Of a stretch of DNA of 64,000 nucleotides, positions 24,022-33,650 are shown one piece after another. The stretch covers positions 314,914-378,913 of the forward strand of contig KL197722.1 of the NCBI GenBank assembly GCA_000697665.1. The letters are read 5' to 3'. Made by a program: the position numbers and the translations under genes. Source of the stretch: Jaapia argillacea MUCL 33604. Lineage: Eukaryota > Basidiomycota > Agaricomycetes > Jaapiales > Jaapiaceae. Position 1 is the stretch's first letter; each line of letters opens with the position of its first letter. The notes beneath the pieces were generated by a model. It did not search any database and was not told where the DNA came from. It was given only the letters and a program-made list of their open reading frames with translations.

Positions 24022-24866
24022 TCATGCTTGATCCAAGATCCGACGTTTCGGCATCCGACGTATGGGAAGTCCATCCTTGCTCCGATCAACGTAGACAGGC
24101 GAAACATGATCTTGTAAAGTGCCGACGGCGGTTAAAGGGGGTATTCGAATCGTAACGCCCCGAGGTCGCGTTTGTACAGGTATATCTGGTATGAGACTGG
24201 GAAGTACTGGGGCGGTAGGAATAGGGAGGGGATGGACTGGGAGACGGGGAGGTTTCGGAACTGCGACTGGAATGGGGGTATCAAAGGAGGGTGTGGGGAG
24301 AAGAGAAGGAATAAGCGGCGAGAGGGACTGGTGCGTATCGTCAGACGACATTTCGACATCGTGATCTAGTAATGTAATAACTTGAGGAGTAGGCGACAGA
24401 GCAAAGCAATGGAGTTCCTATGATGAGAACCAAGAAGTAGCATCAGTCCATGTCACATTCTACACTCATAAAAACGCACCTCGAATGAATACATTTCATA
24501 ATCGGGTTGGGCGCTAATGTTACAGAGAGTTTCTCCGTCAGCGCTGGTAGGTTGGTATCTTTGAAGGGTAGTTGGCATATGGCCAGCAGGAATAGGGACA
24601 GAGACAGGCTCAAAAAGTGGCGGCATATTCAACGCCACACGCTCTGCTGGGAAGGTCGGAAATTGTGGGCAAGGAACGGGAGGGCAACCAGTTGCTGAGT
24701 ATGCAGCCACGTAGTCGAAGATGCGAATTTCCTATTAATCAGGCGTATTTATTAGGTTTCGAGAATAGGGCGGGAGCGTGGAACGCACCTCGAAACTTCG
24801 TTCATCCTGCCCTTCCTGGGGCAGGAGACACATGAAGACCTCTCGTTCAGATGAACCTGCCATCAT
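24022..24866 (-). CDS. Orphan modular protein D (241 aa)
   Basis: Exons 24866-24789, 24731-24480 and 24417-24022 join with both introns in phase 0. It is a paralogue of protein C. Exon 1 ends in SFE as in C. Exon 2 opens with EIRIFDYVAAYSATGCPP (C has ELRIEDYLKAYTATGKPP) and closes with ISAQPDYEMYSFE, which matches the end of C exon 3 rather than of C exon 2. Exon 2 of D therefore reads like a fusion of C exons 2 and 3. The last exon is Pro-rich and basic at its end (IRRMPKRRILDQ), possibly nuclear. Function unknown. Two adjacent ATGs (24866, 24863) could start it. Confidence 0.65.
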
Positions 24867-25571
24867 GATAGTGGAGTAGGTGGGGAAGTGGACACAAGAT
24901 GAGAACCTAGCGAGAAGCCAAAGATAGTGGGTTATGGAGGGACCGCAGATGCAGGCCTATATGTAGACAGTTTGGGGGAATGAGTGGCACTTGTGTCCAG
25001 GATGGGTTACAATCGTTATTGTGGCGGGTATCAATCTACCATGACAACTTCACCATCGTGGCTGAATAGTCCTGATGGAGAGTTAGTGCTAGTGAAGGGC
25101 TGTCAAGGTTGGATCATGATGTAGCTCGGAAAGCTATTTTTTGTGTAGTGGGAACATCGCCAGAGATCTGACATCGTGGTTTGATTGGGCGCACCAAGTG
25201 CCTTACATGTGATGACTTAGTTATCTCTTATCACGGAAATATCTTGGGTATTTATGGAAGTATAAACTTGGTATTACCCGGCCAAGTGCTTGACCATTGC
25301 CAAAATGCGATTCATATGGTCTTTCAAGATCGCTGGACTCAGTCTCGACTATTGGACCTGTCCTCAAGTTCTCCACGTCTATTATTCATCACCCAACAGG
25401 TTAACACGATAGCAATAACAAAACATTCCATCCAAACCCAAGGACCCTCCACATCCACACCCAAACAAACAAGAGACAGACTTCCAACCTATGAAGTCCA
25501 TCTCCCCACAAACGTCAACTCCAACCAACTTCCGACACCATTTTCTACAAGAAAATCAGCCCCTCTTGAAT
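24867..25571. other. 705-bp gap inside the island
   Basis: Upstream of gene D and downstream of gene E. Short frames only; no gene or repeat seen. Confidence 0.4.
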
Positions 25572-26991
25572 TTATTGATCGTCGTCACTGTCAGAATCAT
25601 CATCGTCGCCAACCTTGATAATAAACTTGCTCTGATCTTGTGCACCCGCTCGCGCGAGCGTATCGGTTCGATGACATACAAAGCTCGTCCGGTTCCTTCC
25701 CTCTTCAGACTCGTCGTCCGAGTCCTCGGTAACCAAGATCAAGTTGGAGCTACGGACCAGTTGGCGGTAAGTTCGAAGGTTGAGGGGAAGGGGCGTGACG
25801 CACGTTTCATAATCAAGGGCCAACGACTTGCATGCATGACCCAGCAACTTCGACACTAGAATGTCGGGCCGTACTTTGAAGAATACCTCTCTCCCTGTCG
25901 GTGAGTGGGTAACCACAACCGTTATCTTGCCACCTGGCACCGTGGACACATTCGAAGTTTGAGATGCCGCAGGTTCCTCTGATTCGCGATTTTGTTCTTG
26001 GGGATCTGGTGACGAAACAAAGCGGGGGTAAGTGGATGATATGTGAAGATGAGAGTCACGTTACGCACCATCTCGATGGGGTGGATGAGGGGTCGGTGCA
26101 GCCGCTTCGGTTCTGGACTCGTCCCTGGTTTGCCTGAGGCCAAGCGGGCGTTGCGCTCGAGTTTCATCTACAGAGAATAGAGGTCAGCGTCGGTATAGTG
26201 GTCTATCAATGCCTGTGGGGAGACCACTCGCTCTGATGTAACGACAGTCGATGCTGAGGTTGACCCATCCCTTCACCCTTGCCTTCGATCACTCCGCTCT
26301 CTGTAGCCTCCGGTACGTCATCTTCTCTCCTAGTTCCCCGGTTGGTGCTCGTTTGATCTTCGTGGTCATCTGCGGGATAATTCTTTGAATCATCAGGGAC
26401 GTCAGAGTCTTCGTCGTGGACGACGTGGGAGGCCTTCCCCTTCGAAGAAGACGGAGATGAAGCCCTCGCTTTCGGTGCCACTAGAACAAATTCGTCATGG
26501 TCGCTCTCCGGATGCTGGCGCATGGGTGGCTGGACACTGTTAGTCGGCGCGGTTTTGGACGACGAAGCACAAGGAGCTGGGAATATATATCTCAAACGTT
26601 TGCCCTGGATGCCTACTATAGAAACAACGCACCTGAACTCTGATCAACCTTGGTTACAACGATGTTAGCTAGCAAAGGCCTTAACCCCTCCCATGCCGTT
26701 GGATGTATCTTCGTAAAGCTGCCTTTACAGGCATCCGCATCGTTCGTCGAAAACCGAAAGGCCAACCGAACGTCCAAATCGAAGATTTGTCTGGTCAAAT
26801 CGTACATCTCCTATGAAATTCCGCGCCAAGGATTAATCATTATCAGCTGTCCACATGCTGCACGAAGAATAGAGAGCTCTCACATCGAACGATTCGGGGA
26901 GAGCCACAATTTCGCTTTCATCACCATAACGAAGGACCGCGAGTTGGATTGTAGATTGGATGGATGGATCCACTGCTGATCGAATAAGCAT
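25572..26991 (-). CDS. Ubiquitin-fold family protein E (376 aa)
   Basis: Exons 26991-26884, 26810-26633, 26576-26265, 26167-26069 and 26005-25572. Residues 1-95 form a conserved module: two strands (IQLAVLRYGDESEIVALPES), a helix (EMYDLTRQIF) and a strand (VRLAFRFS), a PB1/ubiquitin-like pattern. A Ser/Asp-rich linker follows. From residue 259 a second module begins KITVVVTHSPTGREVFFKV, then the helix VSKLLGHACKSLALD, and after an insert ends RTDTLARAGAQDQSKFIIKV, the order seen in SUMO-like folds. The protein ends in an acidic run (DDDDSDSDDD) with no Gly-Gly, so it should not be conjugated. The exon 3 donor (GTCAAC at 26264) is weak; the frame only demands a phase-1 donor near there. Fold assignment is inference. 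Confidence 0.62.
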
Positions 26992-27363
26992 AGCTTGGTA
27001 GGTCTCGCTGTAGCGTAGTGTCACGTATCGCGAGAAGAGGATGGTGGGGTGGGCGACAATAATAGACGCGCGATGGAAACACGACAAGGAAAATGCTCAC
27101 GTGGGCGTGAATTGACTTCGCGACTGCACACTAATGTCACGGTCACCAATGGCTGCCCCCGTCGAATCTTCACAACGAAAACATGTTGAAGTGGATTGGC
27201 CCTGAAGGCCTGATGTTGTGATCAAAGCGAACCCGATTCAAACGAGCTGGCTGAGCGATTTGAAGTGGAGTTAACTCGATCATATATGTACGACGCCGAT
27301 CGCTCTTCAAGCTTCAAGTTTTCAGTCGGATGCGCACAGTACTATCGAATCAGAATATCGTCG

Positions 27364-28554
27364 TCAATGGTCTCCGTCGCTCGCGTCTGCGACTTTCAGA
27401 ATAAACTGGGCTCCATCCGTTTCCCCAACCTGCACTAGAGTATCCTCCCTTACACATCCGAACTGAGTTCTGGTCTTGCGTTTGCCTCTACGCTCTCTCT
27501 TACTCGGACGTTTTGAGTCGGATCCATTATCAGATTCGGAGTCTTCAGTCACCAAGAGAAGGGCCGACCTGAGGTAACGAGGTGTTCGTCGAAAACCCCC
27601 ATACTTCAGCAGTGTATTCAAGACAAATAGACCGTGAGCGTACTTGGTAGCTTCCAGTCCAAACCGTTTGCAAGCGGAATTTAGCAATTTTGAAACTTGA
27701 CAATCATGGTCCACGCTGAAGGAAGTTTGTTGGCAAGTTGCAGGATGTTGGACTGAAACTTTGATTTTGGTCTTTGGCGCACTAGGTACATAAGACGGGG
27801 CTTGGGATGTGTGGGGTGTTTGTGATCCTGGCAGTTCACCGCAGTCCTCCCCGCCTTCAAGTGTAGAGGAGACGACGTTGGTTTGACGAGTGAGCGGAAC
27901 GGTTCCGGAATTCAAGCTTGTTCCCTGGTTCCTCTGCTCTTGCCGTGTTGAACCTTGACATACGGGGTGAGCTGTTTACTTAATGCGAGATACTCACATA
28001 CTAACCACTCCGATTCCAAGACAAACTTTGGCCAGGAGAGAAGAGGGGATGGACGGATGTGTCTTTGCCACAGGAGTGAAGTACATTCCCTCCAGGTGGG
28101 GGTCTTGGTGAGAATTCGGAAGACTCGGGCCCATCATCACGTTCGACGACTTCACCCCCTTGTTGTTCATCCTCATCCCGTAAGCTGATGGAGCATTTGG
28201 CCTCGTCCCTGGTAGTGACAACGATGTTCGCCAACAAAGCCCGAATACCGACCCAAGCTGTCTCGTGGATGGGCAAAAGGCGACCCATACAAGCATTCAA
28301 GTCGCAAGTGGAGAGCCGAATATCGGTAGTGAAACCAAGGCCGAATATATTTCTAGCCAGATCCTGTACCTCCTACAGGCGTTGCGTTCCGAGTGAATCT
28401 ATCAGTTATGCGCCCTGTGTGAGTTCGCAGGCGGGAATATTCTCGCCTGAAACGATTCTGGTAGAGCGACAATCTCGCTGTCTTGGCCATGGTTGAATAC
28501 AGCCAGCTGTATGGTGGATTGTACAGGTGGGTCTATTGACGACCGGAGCAGCAT
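27364..28554 (-). CDS. Ubiquitin-fold family protein F (353 aa)
   Basis: Exons 28554-28447, 28372-28027 and 27971-27364 join in frame. It is a paralogue of E. Exon 1 has the same 36 codons (QSTIQLAVF..EIVALPESF) and exon 2 opens EVQDLARNIFGLGF. The C-terminal module starts at about residue 220 (KIKVSVQHPATCQQTSFSV) and ends VREDTLVQVGETDGAQFILK. A basic insert (KRPSKRERRGKRKTR) lies between the helix and the last strands and could be a nuclear signal. Intron 1 starts GC rather than GT (TTCAG/GCGAGA), while E has GT at the same place. The intron 2 donor is GTTTGT. The C-terminus has no Gly-Gly. Function unknown. Confidence 0.62.
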
Positions 28555-29009
28555 ACCAGGATAAAAGAGAGCACCTAGAGTATCTTCAGGTCAAGCTCTC
28601 AGAGGAGTTGAAGGAGCAGGGTCAAAGATGTAACTAAGTCCTGCTAGTTGTACGACTCGGACTCGGAGAGGCGAACAGAGGTTCGAATGGGTTCAACTTC
28701 AACTTCAACTTCAATAGGCCGCGAGCCCTTGACTGCCAGCAACATCGACCTCGGCGTCAGAATTCTCCTCCATTTCTGCCACCAGTACCAGTCCATCTAT
28801 CCATCGGGACATACTGACACTGCGGTGTATCTTCACCCATGGTTCGTTGGGAGTCCTCTTTGTTGGGCGGCTCGTAGGCCAATTAACGCGTTACAGTCCG
28901 TCACTTCATAATCTTCAACATTGATGCCGGCTCAGAGTCCCTCTTTCACCGAGTTCGTAAGTTATATGAGAGGACGACCAAACCACCGGCATCCGCATCC
29001 TGAAGAAGT
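28555..29009. other. Gap between gene F and repeat arm B
   Basis: Upstream flank of gene F and outer flank of RT copy B. Short frames only. Confidence 0.35.
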
Positions 29010-32000
29010 ATTTCTGGTTCTCCCTTGCTAGAATGTAAGTAGAATGTAAGGCCACGTTGCATCGCATATCGGTGTACTTGGCATTCCGATGTCCTCGAGG
29101 CTTGTCACTTGCCCTCCACTGGCACAGCGTTGTAATCGACTCAGACTTTTCGAACGTTCTGCGTACGTTCTCCTGTGTTCTTTGAGAGTGACTCCTCTAA
29201 TGACGTTTGACTCACGATTGCGGAACCGTTATATGTCTGTGAGGTATATAGCAGCCCTTCTCAACGGCTATCTTCGATCCAAGGTCCCCCCAAGGCCTCA
29301 CTATAACGATGTCGAGTGAGTTCCAATCTTCCAAAATCATAATCTTTCGTTGACCTTGGTTTCATCGGATTCGTAGACGAAATCAGGTGAGATATGCAAC
29401 GAATTTCGTCGCTCTCAAACTTGAGTTAGTAACGTCATCAATCTTGCAGCACTGCCCTGGGCCAAACCCTCCACTTCATCACCTCAATCAAGCTCAAAGA
29501 GTTGGAACGTCAGCGTGACACTTTCACTGCTTACGCCAACAAAGTACTTGGGGAGGCTGAGGCCACATCCGACCCCGTCACTCGAGTTTCTGTTCTGATC
29601 AAAGGTATCAAAGAGTGGTCGGGTCTTGCAGACTCGATATCTCCGACTCACAACCTCGATAATATCGAAAAGTTAGTCTCGATTGAATTCATTTCGTGTT
29701 ATCCCAGTGCGTTGACCTTGCCGATGCAGGTGGTTGGATCAGGCTCGAAGTGATCCGAGTATCGCTGGAGAACAGCTGCGGGACTGGGCGGGTATCTTAA
29801 GCACTCAGCTGCGACACTCCGTTACTCGTTTCGACTACGCCAAACTGTTCGGGAATTTGCTCACGGAATGGCTGAAAAGTGGGGACTCACAGGCGACGGC
29901 GCCAGCATCGGTCGATGCGCCCGAGGGGTCTGCCGAGAGCGCCACCCCGTCGACACCTACTGCTCCCCAGGACGTCAGGGCCGAAAAGCTCGAACAAAAG
30001 GCAAAGATCCAGGAGCTGATCTTTGAACCAAAGGTCATGGATACAAAAGCCATCGAAAACTATTTGGAGTCGTTATTCTCTGGCGACGAGGCTTCGGCTG
30101 CTCTCAAATCCGTTCGGGAAAGCCTTGACGATTTTGGATCGTCTTTGCGACACGAGAAGGTCGACTCGGATGACCTTGATTGGCTGATCAAGTCTTTGCT
30201 TTCTCGCGATCTCCTCTCCGCGCAGAAGGCGGCGACGGTGAAGACATTCCTCGGAAATATGGTTATCCTCGAAGAGGTTGCTAGCGTATTAAATATGCAA
30301 CTTGCAAGCTTGGACAGTTGGGAATGGCCGGAGGAGGGTGTTTACGTTGAAATGCGAAGGCATCTCTCCGGAAAGTACAGGTATGTCTCAGTCAGAAATG
30401 GCTATGGTCAGTACCTGATGGAACAACTTCACAGGGCGTATATGGATACGGAAATCATCACAGCTCTCCTGTTCCAATACCTCGGAATGAAATGGTCCAT
30501 CGCTTTCAAGGACGCTTTCCGGTCGGTCGTCAAGTCCCGGGCTTGGAAGCGCGATACTGCATTCTTGACCCGGGACCAGCTTCAACGCCGATCTGACTAC
30601 CTACCAGAGACAGCGGGGCCTGCTATTTTCTCGACATCGATAGAAGGTCACCGACAAAAGCAGCAATCGGAGCATTTCTTCATGACGCAACTTCCTGGGG
30701 AGTACACCACCCAAAGTAGCTACGACGGGGAGCCTAAGCCGGGCGAAAAAGCAAACAGTGGGCTCCACGCCCAGCAGATTATCTTGAGGATGGTCAGTAC
30801 AGAGGCGCATCTCCAGCGTGCCCTCCATGGGCAGTTCACAATGATGCGGGCGGATCTAGAGTGGTGTGTAGTTCGGACTTGTGTTTATGCTTCTGCCTCA
30901 CCATTTGCCACAGGTTTGGGCCATCGCTCCCCCACGACTCTATACTGACTGTCCTCCGATTCTTTGGATTACCTCCCATGTGGTTGACCTTCCTCGAGAA
31001 GTGGCTAACTGCATCACTTTGTTTCGACGTCGATGGTCCTGCAAGAACTCGTCGGCGAGGTGTCCCAATCGCCCACTGTCTCAGTGTATGTAGTTTTCCC
31101 TTCCGTATTGTAATCCCTTACCAACTTGATCTACAGGTACTGTGTGGCGAAGCCGTTCTTTTCGGCATGGATTTTGCTGTCAACCAAAAGACAGGCCTGT
31201 ATCTCTATAGGATCTACGACGACTTTTGGTTCTGGCACCACGATCCCGAAAAATGCGCCACTGCATGGTACGCCCAGTCATTTTGAAAAGCCTTCTTCGA
31301 CTCACTTGGTTGTTCCAGGCATGAGATGCAGCAATACGCCAACCTCGTGGGCATCACAGTCAACATGAAGAAGACAGGTGGTGCTTGCGTCGGCGGCGAC
31401 CTCGAGCCTTCGCTTCCAAAGGGAGTCGTCGGTTGGGGACTCTTAACATTCGACGCCAGTCAAGGCCGGTTCGTCATCAACCAGCATGGAGTTGACATCC
31501 ATATCAAGGAAATTCGTCGCCAGTTGGACGCCACCAAGAGCGTGTTCGGATTCGTCAATGCTTACAACAAGTACATCCAGTATATCAAAAGACAGTTTGG
31601 CGAATCAGCGCAGTGTTTTGGAAAGGCACACGTCGACGAAATCATCCAAACTCTCAATAGAATCCAGAACGAAGTCTTCCCAGATACTAATGGGAGCATC
31701 ATCAAACGGTTACAGGGAATGATCGAGGCGGGCTTTGGCATCAAGGACATTCCATTTGGGTGGTTCTTTTTCTCGATCAATCGCGGAGGTCAGTAGCCTC
31801 GTCCGTTTTGCCGGAAACAACTGACACCGTCACCAGGCCTCGAGGTCCACAACCCTATCATCGACTACCTGACCCTCCGCGAATCTTTGTCCGATTCACC
31901 TGAAACTGCGTTCTCGACGGAGCTGGAGAATGACAAGAAGACCTACACTTCTTTGAAGGAGGCATGGGAAACCTCTGCGGTTGTTACCTCCAACAGTGGA

Positions 32001-32451
32001 GACTGGGGCATGCCAGAGGTCCAGGACACAATCCACAAGGGAGGAGATTTTATGCCTTTCGAAGAATACATCCTTGGACGGGAGACTAGGCTTGAGACGT
32101 GGGGAGCGACGTATCTGCGGATGCAGAGCCTCGCCTCTGCGACAAGAATTACCTTGCCTGCGCAAGTCGCCGCAGAGTATGGTTCGACGTACTCCATGAC
32201 GCCATACGACGTCTGGGTTGTCGCACTGTGGGTGTCGTTTCCTATTGATCTTTGGTTCATCTCGCTCATCTTCGTTTATGTTTACTAGCTATGCTGAGGA
32301 ACTCTTCAAGCGGTTTGGGACACTATTGATCGTCGAGCCAACCCTCATCCCGGTGTAAGTGTCTTCACTTCATTTAAATCGTACACTCAACCAAGCTATC
32401 TTTTACAGAGGGATGGTGTCCGTCTTCAGAAATTCCAAGATCAGCTGGGAT
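29010..32451 (+). repeat. Inverted-repeat arm B
   Basis: Partner of 18944-22360. Similarity begins about 300 bases before the RT start (ATTTCTGGTTCTC present in both) and stops inside the last exon right after the codons for SWD. Confidence 0.85.
29245..29250 (+). promoter_or_regulatory. TATA-like element, RT copy B
   Basis: TATATA 59 bases before the ATG at 29309, at the equivalent place to copy A. Confidence 0.35.
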
Positions 32452-32559
32452 GCTACTAATACCTCTGCCCCTCAAGTTGGTGTAGGTCGAGGACGAGGAC
32501 GGGGACGGGGTCGAGGTGGACGGGGCGGCTACCTGGGACGAGGACGAGGATGGAGTTAA
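29309..32559 (+). CDS. Reverse transcriptase-like cellular protein, copy B (919 aa)
   Basis: Exons 29309-29315, 29377-29386, 29450-29671, 29730-30863, 30914-31085, 31137-31267, 31319-31788, 31837-32233, 32289-32354, 32409-32559 join in frame. It has the same domain order and catalytic residues as copy A (motif A Asp455, YDD 542-544). Exon lengths are identical except exon 8 (one codon longer) and exon 10. The last exon adds a tail of about 36 residues dominated by Arg-Gly repeats (VGRGRGRGRG), of the kind that binds RNA. Frame, splice sites and catalytic motifs are intact in both copies, which argues that both are under selection or that the duplication is recent. The exon 8 donor (GTCGTT) is weak but is forced by frame. 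Confidence 0.86.
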
Positions 32560-33650
32560 ACACCTCTTGCCACTCCACATGGATCTCACGCCCTTATTGC
32601 CCCAACATCTCCTACCACATATCCACTGCCTCTTCCACCACTGTAACATCACCATCGTCGTCTATCTCCCTATCCGTCGCCCCCTGTGTTTTTCAGGATG
32701 CGCGATCGATGGTTGCTAACCCCATCTGTATTCAGCAGTCTACTCTCTTGTTTGCCCACTTTGACTTTCCGAACAAATCGAATTCCTCGACACACAGACA
32801 AGTAAGTTAACGGAAAAATAGATATCGAACATGATCAAAAGGAAGAAAAAAAACCATACACATAAACCCAGAACAAAACAAATAAGTAAAATGGCAACAA
32901 GGAAAGAAAGGAGTGACAACAAAACAAAAACGTCAAGAGTGAACAAAAGGAAGGTGCCAAAGGGCAATGAGGGTAGCGAGCAACGAACAAAACAAACGAA
33001 GCGAGGGGTGTTGTTTCAAAGAGACTAGGAAAGTAGGATTGAAGGAGACTACGTGATGAGAGACAGACATGTAAGATAAAATTTATAAAGGCTCGACATT
33101 TTGTCGAATTTTAGTCGACGAAGCCGGGGTGTGTGGATGTATGTTTAGGAGGATATGGAGGGTGGGGTATGTACAATAAATCGATGATGGGAAATGTCTT
33201 GATTGATTGATTGATTGATTGTTGGGTGAGGCAGTGATGAGGTGTGAGCAAGAGTCGGAACGATGATGCGAGTGCGATGTGATGCGAGGGTGGGACTAAT
33301 CTGATGCGAGGACAGGCCGAAACCAATGCGAGTTTGAGTTTGAGTTTAGTTTTAGAATAAGCGTGTTGAGGGTGCCATATAGCGATAGAGGCTTTGTTTG
33401 TAGAGCGAATGTTGGCCAGAGGCGATGATGTATGCAGAGTATGTACCACTTGAATGGGCTGCGACGGGGTGGTGACGTTGACGAGATAATGAGGTTTTGA
33501 AGTTGACGAGCGAATGGGGCTAGCGGCGTTGACGAGAGAACGAGAGAACGAGATTTTGAGGTTGACGGGAGAACGAGGTTTTCAGGTCGACGAGCGAACG
33601 AGTTTGCAACGCCGACAAAAGAAACCGGGGGGAGGCAAGAAGACCAAAGA
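32560..33650. other. 1.1-kb intergenic stretch with simple repeats
   Basis: The 3' flanks of RT copy B and CDH1 (tail to tail). It contains an A-rich part (32820-33010), a short GATT run near 33202-33222, and scattered GATGCGAG copies (33255-33310). No gene seen. Confidence 0.5.
33477..33606. repeat. Degenerate tandem repeat, about 30-35-bp units
   Basis: About five units built on GTTGACGAG, followed in most units by GAACGAGATTTTGAG or a variant. They lie just past the CDH1 stop. Confidence 0.6.

Noticed and set aside
29200-29319. Upstream ORF shared by both RT copies, with an in-frame 3-nt indel
   Set aside because: It spans a TATA-like element about 60 bases before the start, so it is probably promoter, and further upstream the indels are not multiples of three.
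18938-32559. Retrotransposon or LTR element as the source of the RT genes
   Set aside because: No terminal repeats, target duplications, RNase H, integrase or endonuclease; nine conserved introns argue against recent retrotransposition.
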